Assembly: GCA_002929135.1 (NCBI GenBank)
Contig: PESC01000058.1
Location: forward strand, 62,001-126,000
Source of the DNA: Methylomonas sp.
GTDB taxonomy: Bacteria; Pseudomonadota; Gammaproteobacteria; Methylococcales; Methylomonadaceae
Length of the DNA stretch: 64,000 bases
Direction: 5' to 3'
A program made the translations under genes and the position numbers. The notes beneath the pieces are model-generated. The model saw only the letters and a program-made list of their open reading frames with translations. It was not told the DNA's origin and did no database searches. Below are positions 27,505-35,886 of the stretch, in pieces. The stretch's first letter is position 1. Every line of letters starts with the position of its first letter.

Positions 27505-30500
27505 TTGATCGTGATCCGCCCTGTCGCCCGCCTTACCCGCATCGTTCTGTTCTGGTCGCTGATTACCATAGCCGTAGCCTTGACTGCCATGCGCCTGTTG
27601 CTGACCACTGTCGACGATTATCGTGTCGAACTGGAACAGCGCATCCGCCAGACCACCGGCCTGCCGATCCGTATCAGCCAGATTTCCGCCAGCACCCGTG
27701 GCATAAACCCGGAAGTGATTGCCCGTGAAATCCACATCGAGGCCAGCAACGGCGATCAGCCACCGCCGATACGACTGGGCGAGCTGCGCCTGGGCCTGGA
27801 CTTGCTCGATTTACTGCTGACCCGCAACCTGATGTCGTCGCTGTGGGTGACGCTGGTGGGTGCCGACATCGGCGTGACTCGCACACCCGACGGCAGCCTG
27901 GTCATCGAGGGTGTGCCGTCAGGCGACGATCAACCACTGTGGTTGCTCCAGGGTGGCAAGTACGAAATTCTGGGCAGCCGCGTTCTGTGGCATGACCAGC
28001 TCAGGCAGCGTGCGCCGGTTCAGTTCCAGAACCTGAACCTGTTATTGAAAAATCATTATTTCGACGACAGCCACGAAATCCATCTGCTAAGCCCGCTGCC
28101 AACCGAGTTCGGCGAATCGCTGCGCATCTCCGCCCGGCTCAAAGGTAATCTGCTGACCGGTGAAGGCATTGAAGGCCAGGTCTATGTCGAAGGCATCGAC
28201 TTGCAGGCCAAACCTTGGCAGGACGCCGATTTGCCACTGGATTTACGCCTGTTGTCGGGCGCGGGCGACCTGCGCTTGTGGAGCCGCTGGCGCGACAGCA
28301 CACCCTACCAGCTTGCCGGTTACGTTCAGGCCCAGCAGATCGGTCTTCGCCGGGCGCAAGGCAGGCCGGTTCGCATCGATACCTGCGAGGCCAATTTCGT
28401 CTGGCATAGCGATGAAAGACGCTGGCGGCTGGCCGTCTACGATGCCAATGTATTCGCCAACCATCAGCGCTGGCATGGCGAAGAGGTTTATTTTCAACAG
28501 CGCAGTGACGGCAGCCTGTCGGCAGCCATCACCCACCTGGATTTGCCGGTGCTGGCGCATGCCGCACCGCTGATGATTGCACACGACGGCGAAGAGGCGC
28601 CGTGGCTGGGGCTGAATCCAACCGGAGTGCTCGACGACGTGCGGCTGTATGTTGCCGATCAGGGTCGGCGTTTCGCGGCAACGGGCCGCTTCGATGAGCT
28701 GGGAAATGATCGCGTTGGCGCCTTGCCACTGCTGAACGGTTTTAGTGGCCGTTTCAGCGTCAACGATCGCTACGGTCTGATCGACTTCGACACCCGACAG
28801 GCTCATATCGAGGCCGATCTATGGTTTCGCAATCCGCTGATTTTGCAGCGGCTGACCGGACGCTTGCAGGCCTGGCAGGACGACAACGGCTGGCTGGTAG
28901 CCAGCAACGGACTGGCGATCGACAGCGCCGATTTTCAAACCGCATCGCGATTCACGCTGCAAATTCCGACTTCAGACGATTCGCCACGGCTGGATTTGGC
29001 CATGCAATTCGGTGGTTTCGGCGACATCAGCAAGATACCCCGTTATCTGCCCGCCAAACAGATGGGCGCTGACGCCGTGGCCTGGCTGGATGATGCCTTC
29101 GTGGCTGGCCGTATCGATCAGGGTGAATTATTGATTAACGGCAGGCTCGACCAATTGCCGTTCGCAGACGGCAATGGTCGTTTCGAGGCCTTGTTCGACA
29201 TCGAACAGGCTGAAATTCAGATCAACCAAGACTGGCCAAATTTGCACAATGTCTACGCCACCCTGCATTTTCACGGCGCCGATCTCGACGTGGCGATTAC
29301 CGAGGGTGGCAGCGAACAAGTCAGCATCAAACAAGCCGTTGCCCGCATTCAGGATGTAGTCAACAGCGAGTATGTTGCCGTGCTGGGCCAGGTCAAGGCA
29401 CCGATCTCGTCGCTGCTGGCGTATTTGAGCAAAACACCGCTGAAAGCCAACATCGAGCCGCTGACATCCGTGCTGATAGCACAGGGCGACACCCGTCTCG
29501 ATCTCGACCTGATGCTGCCTTACGATGCCGACAAACCGAGCGATGTCTCCATTGTGGCGCATCTGGACGATGTTGGGCTGACGGTCAAGCCGGTGGCCTT
29601 GCAAGTCGAGGCCGTCAGCGGCCAGTTGACGTTTACCGAAGACACCATGTTCAGTAACACGATGCAGGCGCGCATGCTGGGGTATCCGATACGCGCCCGT
29701 TTGAGCAGCGACAACCAAGCGAGCCATCTCAGTATTGATGGCCGCACCGATACCGACAGGCTGAAAAAACAGTTCGGTTTTCTGGCAGGTTTTCCCGCAA
29801 GAGGCGCTTTCGATTACACCGCTAAATTCATCATGCCGCACGACGCCGCATCAGCCGACAGCTTGACCATAAACAGTCTTCTGCAAGGGCTTGCCATCGA
29901 CGGCCCTCACGGCTTGGGCAAGACAGCAACCGAGGCAAAGGCGCTAAGCCTGACGTTGCGTTTCGACGACACCCACCATCTACCGGTGATGCTGAGTTTC
30001 GGTGACGATTTGCAGGCCGCCTTGCTGGTCGATAATGTACGCCAGGTTCTGCATTCTGGTCATATCGTGCTGGGCCAGGCACCTCCGCCGCAAGCTTACG
30101 AGCAAGCCGGGCTGAAGCTGGATGTCCGCCTGCCCCGTTTCGACGTAACACCTGCTTTGGCCGCATTCGCCGATGCCGAAGCAGGTGGCAAGACGTGGCC
30201 GCCGCTCAAAGACATCGAAATCGACACCGAACATCTCGTCTGGCAAGACCGGGATTTGGGCGCCCTGTACCTGGCATTGCAGCATGTCGACCAGGTCTGG
30301 CAGGGCGACATCCGCAGCCCGATGGCAAAAGGTGCGATCGAACTACCGGATCATCGCGGCGGCGCCAGACCCATTACCTTGCGCATGGATCATATCGACC
30401 TGACAGCGATCGGCGAGGCCGATATCGATGTCGATCTGATCGATGGCATCGACGAGGCCGTCGTCGGCGACCTGCCCTTGGTCGCGATCGACAGTCGCCA

Positions 30501-31332
30501 CCTCTATTGGCGCAAGGTCGATCTGGGGGCGCTAACATTGCGCACGGAACGCAAGCCGGGCGGGGTTCATTTCAGCACGATACGGGTGGACGGCAACCGT
30601 AGCCGCATCGATCTGACCGCCGACTGGTTGCATCAGAACGACGGAACCCTCACACAAGCGAGCGGCAAACTGGTTTCCGGCGAGTTTGGCCATTTGCTGG
30701 CGGAACTGGGAATCAGCGAAGACATCAAGGAAACCCGTGCCGACATCGATTTCAAACTGAACTGGCGCGGCAACCCCTATGAATTCGAGGCTGCGAATTT
30801 GAACGGACAGGTTGGCATCGACATGGAGGCAGGCCGGATTGCCAGCATCGAACCCGGCGTCGGACGACTATTTGGCCTACTTGCGATGGAGCAGTGGACT
30901 CGGCGTCTGAGGCTGGATTTTTCCGACATTTTTCGCCAGGGCCTAGTATTCGACACCATCGACGGCCATTTTGAAATCAAGGATGGCGTGGCCTTCACCA
31001 ACGATCTGGTGATTGATGCCGTTGCCGCCCGCTTCAGCATCACAGGCCTTACCAACCTGGTGAACAAGACCGTCGACAAGCGGGTGGCCGTGGTGCCCAA
31101 GGGGGCCGATGCCCTACCCATTGCTGGTAGAATCGTAAGCGAAATCATTGCCGCTATCACCGATGCGGTCACCGGCGATTACCAGGAAGGCTATTTTTTC
31201 GGTTCCAAATACAAACTGACCGGCCCCTGGGGCAATATCGAAGTAACCCCCCTGCACGACGAAGGCGGTTTGTTCCACAGAGCCTGGCGAGACCTGACGG
31301 ATTTCCCCTGGCTGATGGATGAGGCACCGTAA
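27505..31332 (+). CDS. yhdP: YhdP-family AsmA-like envelope protein
   Basis: About 1,275 residues: an N-terminal membrane helix (IVLFWSLITIAVALTAMRLL) followed by a long beta-rich periplasmic body and an AsmA-like C-terminal region (NLVNKTVDKRVAVVPKGADA then FGSKYKLTGPWGNIEVTPL). YhdP, with TamB and YdbH, is known to help move phospholipids to the outer membrane. TTG27505 or GTG27511 may be the start; a T run (TTTTTTTG) sits where a ribosome-binding site would be. It follows rng by 6 bases and is part of the conserved rng-yhdP-nitrilase order. Confidence 0.9.
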   Translation: MIVIRPVARLTRIVLFWSLITIAVALTAMRLLLTTVDDYRVELEQRIRQTTGLPIRISQISASTRGINPEVIAREIHIEASNGDQPPPIRLGELRLGLDLLDLLLTRNLMSSLWVTLVGADIGVTRTPDGSLVIEGVPSGDDQPLWLLQGGKYEILGSRVLWHDQLRQRAPVQFQNLNLLLKNHYFDDSHEIHLLSPLPTEFGESLRISARLKGNLLTGEGIEGQVYVEGIDLQAKPWQDADLPLDLRLLSGAGDLRLWSRWRDSTPYQLAGYVQAQQIGLRRAQGRPVRIDTCEANFVWHSDERRWRLAVYDANVFANHQRWHGEEVYFQQRSDGSLSAAITHLDLPVLAHAAPLMIAHDGEEAPWLGLNPTGVLDDVRLYVADQGRRFAATGRFDELGNDRVGALPLLNGFSGRFSVNDRYGLIDFDTRQAHIEADLWFRNPLILQRLTGRLQAWQDDNGWLVASNGLAIDSADFQTASRFTLQIPTSDDSPRLDLAMQFGGFGDISKIPRYLPAKQMGADAVAWLDDAFVAGRIDQGELLINGRLDQLPFADGNGRFEALFDIEQAEIQINQDWPNLHNVYATLHFHGADLDVAITEGGSEQVSIKQAVARIQDVVNSEYVAVLGQVKAPISSLLAYLSKTPLKANIEPLTSVLIAQGDTRLDLDLMLPYDADKPSDVSIVAHLDDVGLTVKPVALQVEAVSGQLTFTEDTMFSNTMQARMLGYPIRARLSSDNQASHLSIDGRTDTDRLKKQFGFLAGFPARGAFDYTAKFIMPHDAASADSLTINSLLQGLAIDGPHGLGKTATEAKALSLTLRFDDTHHLPVMLSFGDDLQAALLVDNVRQVLHSGHIVLGQAPPPQAYEQAGLKLDVRLPRFDVTPALAAFADAEAGGKTWPPLKDIEIDTEHLVWQDRDLGALYLALQHVDQVWQGDIRSPMAKGAIELPDHRGGARPITLRMDHIDLTAIGEADIDVDLIDGIDEAVVGDLPLVAIDSRHLYWRKVDLGALTLRTERKPGGVHFSTIRVDGNRSRIDLTADWLHQNDGTLTQASGKLVSGEFGHLLAELGISEDIKETRADIDFKLNWRGNPYEFEAANLNGQVGIDMEAGRIASIEPGVGRLFGLLAMEQWTRRLRLDFSDIFRQGLVFDTIDGHFEIKDGVAFTNDLVIDAVAARFSITGLTNLVNKTVDKRVAVVPKGADALPIAGRIVSEIIAAITDAVTGDYQEGYFFGSKYKLTGPWGNIEVTPLHDEGGLFHRAWRDLTDFPWLMDEAP

Positions 31333-31373
31333 TGCCCATCGACGACAAAAAACAACAAAACCAGGAATGTTGA

Positions 31374-32192
31374 ATGACACTTTGTGCCGCCATACAAATG
31401 GCTTCCGGCCCGCAAGTCGCCGCCAATCTGTTCGAAGCCGAAAAACACATCGCCGAAGCCGTCAAAGCCGGTGCCAAACTGGTTGCGCTGCCGGAAAACT
31501 TCGCCATCATGGGCATGAACGAATACGACAAGGTGCAGGTGCGCGAGCGTGATGGCGAAGGCGTTATCCAGGATTTCCTGTCGAACGTCGCCCGCAAACA
31601 CGAAGTCTGGGTAGTCGGTGGCACGATACCGATAGCAGCCCATGCCGACGACAAGGTGCGCGCCGCCTGCCTGATCTACGATGCGCAGGGCGAGCGGGTC
31701 GGACGCTACGACAAAATCCATCTGTTCGATGTCAGCGTGCCCGACACCAACGAGGAATATCGCGAGTCGGACTCAGTCGAGGCAGGCGATCAGGCCTGTT
31801 TGATCGACACGCCTTTCGGTCGACTCGGCGTCGCCGTTTGCTACGACCTGCGCTTCCCGGAGTTCTTCCGGCCCATGGCGCGCAAGGGCATGGACATTCT
31901 GGTTATCCCGTCGGCGTTCACCGCCAAGACCGGCGCAGCGCACTGGGCGGTGTTGCTGAGGGCGCGGGCCATCGAAAACCTGTGTTACGTCATCGCACCC
32001 AATCAGGGCGGCTTTCATGTCAATGGGCGGCAGACTTATGGCCACAGCATGATCGTCGACCCCTGGGGCGTGGTGCTGGATTGTCATAAAACCGGCCCCG
32101 GGTTCGTTTGCGCTGAGGTCGATAAAAACCGGTTGGTCAAAATGCGCGGCGCATTCCCGGTATTGCAGCATCGCCGCTATTTCTGCGAGTGA
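31374..32192 (+). CDS. Carbon-nitrogen hydrolase (Nit/deaminated glutathione amidase-like)
   Basis: 272 residues. The nitrilase catalytic triad is visible: Glu in KLVALPENFAIMG, Lys in GRYDKIHLFD and Cys in GVAVCYDLRFPEF. PSAFTAKTGAAHWAVLLRAR and YGHSMIVDPWGVVL are typical of the Nit1/YbeM branch, whose known job is to hydrolyse deaminated glutathione. ATG31374 follows the yhdP stop by 41 bases. It overlaps the next gene (GTGA). Confidence 0.85.
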   Translation: MTLCAAIQMASGPQVAANLFEAEKHIAEAVKAGAKLVALPENFAIMGMNEYDKVQVRERDGEGVIQDFLSNVARKHEVWVVGGTIPIAAHADDKVRAACLIYDAQGERVGRYDKIHLFDVSVPDTNEEYRESDSVEAGDQACLIDTPFGRLGVAVCYDLRFPEFFRPMARKGMDILVIPSAFTAKTGAAHWAVLLRARAIENLCYVIAPNQGGFHVNGRQTYGHSMIVDPWGVVLDCHKTGPGFVCAEVDKNRLVKMRGAFPVLQHRRYFCE

Positions 32193-32197
32193 ATGTC

Positions 32198-32767
32198 ATG
32201 CGAAACCCGATGATTCTGGCCATGCCCTTGTTGCTGATGGCGTGCGGCGAAACGGTCGATAGCCGTTATCGTGATCTGCATGAACTGGAAATGCCGCCAG
32301 TATTGCCGATCGAACACCACCAGGCGCAGACCGCCGTCGGTGACGATGACTTCAAGCCCAAACCCACCTCGCCACTGGCGGGCCTGGTCGATTTCAAGGA
32401 CGATGAGCACAAACCCCGTTTAATACTGAAAACCCGCCCCGAACGGGCATGGGAAATGCTGACGGTGGCGTTGAAGCTCACCAATATCCATGTGATCGAT
32501 AAAAACCGCGAGGTCAGGCTGATTCAAGTGCGCTACGACCCCGACCTCGACGGCAAGGAGGTAGGCATGTTGGGACGAATATTCGGCGACACCCTGCCGG
32601 AGGCCGACTACAACATCATGCTGAAAGAAGACAAGACAGAGAGTGGCTTCCTGGTCAACGTCGCGCCCTCTCAGTCCGACGATATCGATAGTGATGAGGA
32701 TGCCTCAGCCGAACTGATCCGCTTGCTGCACAAAACCATCGACGAAAAAATCATCAATCGCCAGTAA
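32198..32767 (+). CDS. bamC: BamC-like outer membrane lipoprotein (NlpB/DapX family)
   Basis: About 189 residues. Signal peptide and lipobox: MILAMPLLLMACGE. Then a short unstructured acidic linker and a domain (PRLILKTRPERAWEMLTVAL, then VIDKNREVRLIQVRYDPDLD) resembling the helix-grip domains of BamC, a lipoprotein of the outer-membrane protein insertion (BAM) machine. GTG32189, overlapping the nitrilase stop, is an alternative start. Similarity to BamC is moderate and only one of the two helix-grip domains of E. coli BamC seems present, so the assignment is probable rather than certain. Confidence 0.6.
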   Translation: MRNPMILAMPLLLMACGETVDSRYRDLHELEMPPVLPIEHHQAQTAVGDDDFKPKPTSPLAGLVDFKDDEHKPRLILKTRPERAWEMLTVALKLTNIHVIDKNREVRLIQVRYDPDLDGKEVGMLGRIFGDTLPEADYNIMLKEDKTESGFLVNVAPSQSDDIDSDEDASAELIRLLHKTIDEKIINRQ

Positions 32768-33277
32768 CTATTTCGCTCGATCCGGGGTGTCGGCCTGATG
32801 GTTAATCCAGCGCCCCGACCTGCCGCCGGATTTTTCCAGCAACCGCACGCCTTGTATGACCATGCCGCGATCAACCGCCTTGCACATGTCGTAAATCGTC
32901 AGCAAGGCAATCTGCGTAGCCATCAGCCCTTCTATTTCGACACCGGTCTGGGCATGGGTCTTGACTGTGGTTTGACAGCGCACACACTGGTTTTTGACGT
33001 CGGGTTCCAGCACGATGTCGACATGCGCCAACGGCAGCGGGTGGCACAACGGAACGAGGTCTGCCGTGCGCTTGCTGGCCATGATGGCGGCGATACGGGC
33101 AATGCCCAGTACATCGCCCTTTTTGTGATTGCCCGCCACAATCAATGCCAGCGTCTGCGCCTGCATGGTGATGTAACCTTCGCAAACCGCTGTTCGCGAT
33201 GTCACGGCCTTGTCGCCGACATCGACCATGTGGGCGTCGCCAGCCTGATTGAAATGGGTGAGCATGGATGCTGTCAT
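32768..33277 (-). CDS. moaC: Cyclic pyranopterin monophosphate synthase
   Basis: 169 residues. Converts the MoaA product to cPMP in molybdenum cofactor synthesis. Characteristic stretches: [40 protein letters not shown] with the catalytic Lys, [13 protein letters not shown] with the active-site His, and [20 protein letters not shown]. Convergent with the BamC-like gene, sharing the end at 32767/32768. Its partner moaB is at 61.2 kb; no other mo genes are nearby. Confidence 0.97.
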   Translation of the reverse strand: MTASMLTHFNQAGDAHMVDVGDKAVTSRTAVCEGYITMQAQTLALIVAGNHKKGDVLGIARIAAIMASKRTADLVPLCHPLPLAHVDIVLEPDVKNQCVRCQTTVKTHAQTGVEIEGLMATQIALLTIYDMCKAVDRGMVIQGVRLLEKSGGRSGRWINHQADTPDRAK

Positions 33278-33343
33278 GATGACGATCGGAAAGCTTGGCG
33301 GAGTTCGCTGGAGCGAGGTGGGTTGGGTTGAGAAAATAATACG

Positions 33344-33583
33344 CTAAGCCACGCCAAGCATTTTATTCGCATAATCTTTGCCCGATGTTGCAGGCGGCAA
33401 AAATTTACCGTTCTGCAAATACGATTTGACCGTGTCGTCAACTATTTCACACAGTTCGGCAAAAACCTGTTTTTCATCATCACCGTGACAGCCACCGTAG
33501 AAAAGTCCTGGACAACTGCCAACAAAACATTGATCTTCATCCGACCATTCGACGATTTTTACGTAACGATGCTTGTCATTCAT
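33344..33583 (-). CDS. hicB: HicB-type antitoxin
   Basis: 79 residues with the HicB half-RNase H-like fold: YVKIVEWSDEDQCFVGSCPG, then LFYGGCHGDDEKQVFAELCE, and a short tail that may include the DNA-binding part. Antitoxin and likely autorepressor. It follows hicA with a 4-base overlap, the toxin-first order usual in HicAB. Confidence 0.85.
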   Translation of the reverse strand: MNDKHRYVKIVEWSDEDQCFVGSCPGLFYGGCHGDDEKQVFAELCEIVDDTVKSYLQNGKFLPPATSGKDYANKMLGVA

Positions 33584-33777
33584 TTTTTCAATTCCTCAAT
33601 AGCAGCCTCGACAGCCCGCTCCTGATATTTTTTGGCATCGTCCCCTGCTTTTCCAGAAATGACCACGGATTTCATCAAAGACCGGTGAACAAAGTTTCTG
33701 TGGCTTCCTTTCCCATCTCGGTTTATAAAACCTGCTTTTTCAAGTTCATTGATCAATTCTCTGATTTTCTTCGGCAT
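33580..33777 (-). CDS. hicA: HicA-type mRNA interferase toxin
   Basis: 65 residues, dsRBD-like fold. The catalytic His is in GKGSHRNFVH, followed by VVISGKAGDDAKKYQERAVE, the conserved HicA tail. Cleaves mRNA when not bound by HicB. Overlap with hicB (ATGA) fits co-translation. Confidence 0.85.
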   Translation of the reverse strand: MPKKIRELINELEKAGFINRDGKGSHRNFVHRSLMKSVVISGKAGDDAKKYQERAVEAAIEELKK

Positions 33778-34112
33778 TTCCGTTGATTTTCTTCACTATC
33801 ATGGGAAACGAAGTCCGCAGTGGCTTCATCGGGTGGATAGCCTTGTTGGAAACGATCCATAAAAAATTACCAGTGAACACATCCTCGCTGTGGTGACGTA
33901 TTCGCTCAGGCCAACACCTGGGCTGCAAAATACGGATGCGGATCTGGCAACCACCTGATCCTCAAGCGGTGCTGCTGACGCTGGATTTGTAACGGCCATG
34001 GCCGGGAATAACGTGTGCTTTTTGCCCGGTTTCACCCCCTCGCGTTCCTATCCCCGGTGGAGAGAGCGAAGCGAGGTGGTGGAGTGGTTGGTGGTGGGGA
34101 ATAGCAAGGGCG
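33778..34112. other. Gene-free stretch
   Basis: No supported gene in these 335 bases. Near 34030-34075 is CCCTCGCGTTCCTATCCCCG then GGAGAGAGCGAAGCGAGG, resembling the inside of the MITE-like element at 20.0 kb. The promoter of hicAB should lie at the left end, but I see no strong hexamers. Confidence 0.6.
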
Positions 34113-34643
34113 CTATTGCAAATTGATAGCCGATGTCCATGCGCGTCTGCCTTGGCATTCGCCGGGACCTGTCATTTCAACCTCTACCCAGACCACGCTT
34201 TTGTCTGTAATGTCGTTCTGGGACTGAACCAGTTTTACCGGCGTGTTTTGCGGCATGTGTTTGCAGCCGCCCTCGCGGTCGTTTTCTTCAGTGTCGTCAT
34301 AGGCAGCCATCGAACCGGGAACGGCAACTAGGCGGATGGTGGCGTTGGGGTCGTAAGTATTCGGGCTTTTCAGCACATAACTCTGGCCAGGCACCATGGC
34401 CTTGGCTTGATGCGCAGGCAATTTCTTGTCGCTTCCGCCCGACAGCATCAGCACCAGCACAACCAATGCCACAGCGCCGATGCCGCCATAAAATACTTTG
34501 GGGTTGGATTCTTTCAGTGCCAGCAACGAGGCCAGGGTATTCTGTCCGGCAGAGGGGGCCACTTCGGTTGCAGGTGTGGCGGGTGGTACGGTGCCTGAGG
34601 TCTGGTTTTGATTTTCTGATCCGGTGTTGTTTTCAATACTCAT
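34113..34643 (-). CDS. Membrane-anchored protein of unknown function
   Basis: 176 residues. The first 45 residues are rich in Asn, Gln, Thr, Pro and Ala (low complexity); one transmembrane helix follows at about 52-68 (FYGGIGAVALVVLVLMLSGG), and a C-terminal 100-residue domain with four scattered acidic clusters and two Cys (EGGCKHMPQ, GPGECQGR). The tail reads like a small SH3-like beta domain (KSVVWVEVEMTGPGECQGRR). Topology N-in, C-periplasm is likely. No family recognised. Confidence 0.6.
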   Translation of the reverse strand: MSIENNTGSENQNQTSGTVPPATPATEVAPSAGQNTLASLLALKESNPKVFYGGIGAVALVVLVLMLSGGSDKKLPAHQAKAMVPGQSYVLKSPNTYDPNATIRLVAVPGSMAAYDDTEENDREGGCKHMPQNTPVKLVQSQNDITDKSVVWVEVEMTGPGECQGRRAWTSAINLQ

Positions 34644-34846
34644 GCGTAGTGTCCTCTCACAATTCGTTATTATTATGGTTGGTTATTGTTTTAGTCGGGC
34701 CGTAAAGTTACCACGCTGATTGAACATTTCAAGCATTCATTTGGATAGGGGCCGTCTACGCTGGAAGCCGATCATCGTGGTGAACAGGGCTGCCCGATGA
34801 GTGGCATTTGTCTTCGACGGAAGACTTACCAACCTGCCCTGTTACC

Positions 34847-35779
34847 TCAGCGTTCGTTTCGGCTGACGGGCTGTTCCAGAATATCGAACAATCGCTGCTG
34901 GGCGTTGTTCAATATGGCGGCAACCCAGGGATGCTTGATGCGCCGTTGCGAGGAAATGACATAAAAACGCTCGAACACCTCGTCGACCAAGCCCAGCATC
35001 AATACGCCGTACTGGCTCTGGATTTCACTGGCGACGGCCAGCGGCGAAAAAAACAGGCCGACACCCGATGCGCCAAAGGTTTTCATCAAGGCGCTGTCTT
35101 CGAGTTCGGCGCGTATCGACGGCCTGATGGCTTGCTGATCGAACCACTGATCCAGCAAACGCCGCAAGGCGGTATTGGCTGTCGGCAACAGAAACGGCGC
35201 GCCATTCAGTGAACGCGGAAAATCCTGGCGGAAACGTGCTGCCAACGTCGGCGACGCAAACACACCCACCGCCGACTGCCCGAGAAAATGATTGAACACC
35301 CCCGACCCTGCGGTTGGCGTGGCCGGCATGTCGGACAAAATCAAATCCAGACTGTGCAGGCCAATCTCGGTCAGCAAGCGCTCTGTCTTGTCCTCATGAC
35401 ATTGAATGACGATGGTTTCAGCCTGATTCAACAGCGGTTCCAGCAAGCGGTAGGCAATCAGCATGGGCAAGGCATCGCTGATGCCGACGTGCAAACGCTG
35501 CGTCCTGTCGCTGCCGCCGCCTTTCAGCACATGATTCAGCTCCCGCCCCAGCGTGAAAATTTCATCGGCGTATTGAAAGACCACCCGCCCGGTTTCGGTC
35601 ATCGCCAGCTTGCGGCCTTCCTTGCGCAGCAGCTTGACGCCCAGATTCTGCTCGAATACGGTGAGCTGACCGCTGACGGTCGGTTGCGCCAGGTGCAGCA
35701 CTTCGCAAGCGGCAGCGATGCTGCCGTACTTGACCACGGCCCAGAAATAGTGGAGATGCTGATAATTAAGACGATCCAC
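34847..35779 (-). CDS. nhaR: LysR-family regulator, NhaR-like
   Basis: 310 residues. The N-terminal winged HTH reads LNYQHLHYFWAVVKYGSIAA then HLAQPTVSGQLTVFEQNLG, with substitution pattern close to E. coli NhaR (INYNHLYYFWHV...). The C-terminal effector domain includes VGISDALPMLIAYRLLEP, LDLILSDMPATP and GASGVGLFFSPL, also NhaR-like. NhaR activates the Na+/H+ antiporter gene nhaA and pga genes in E. coli; no nhaA is in the window. Transcribed away from ppc, which may share the 107-base promoter gap; control of ppc is speculation. Confidence 0.85.
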   Translation of the reverse strand: MDRLNYQHLHYFWAVVKYGSIAAACEVLHLAQPTVSGQLTVFEQNLGVKLLRKEGRKLAMTETGRVVFQYADEIFTLGRELNHVLKGGGSDRTQRLHVGISDALPMLIAYRLLEPLLNQAETIVIQCHEDKTERLLTEIGLHSLDLILSDMPATPTAGSGVFNHFLGQSAVGVFASPTLAARFRQDFPRSLNGAPFLLPTANTALRRLLDQWFDQQAIRPSIRAELEDSALMKTFGASGVGLFFSPLAVASEIQSQYGVLMLGLVDEVFERFYVISSQRRIKHPWVAAILNNAQQRLFDILEQPVSRNER

Positions 35780-35886
35780 AGGTCTTTATCATTGTTTTTT
35801 TCGATGTATTCAACCAATTATTCTAATTTACTTTAGTATCCTGACTGCCTAAATTATCGCCACCATTATTCCAATCGGGGAAAGTC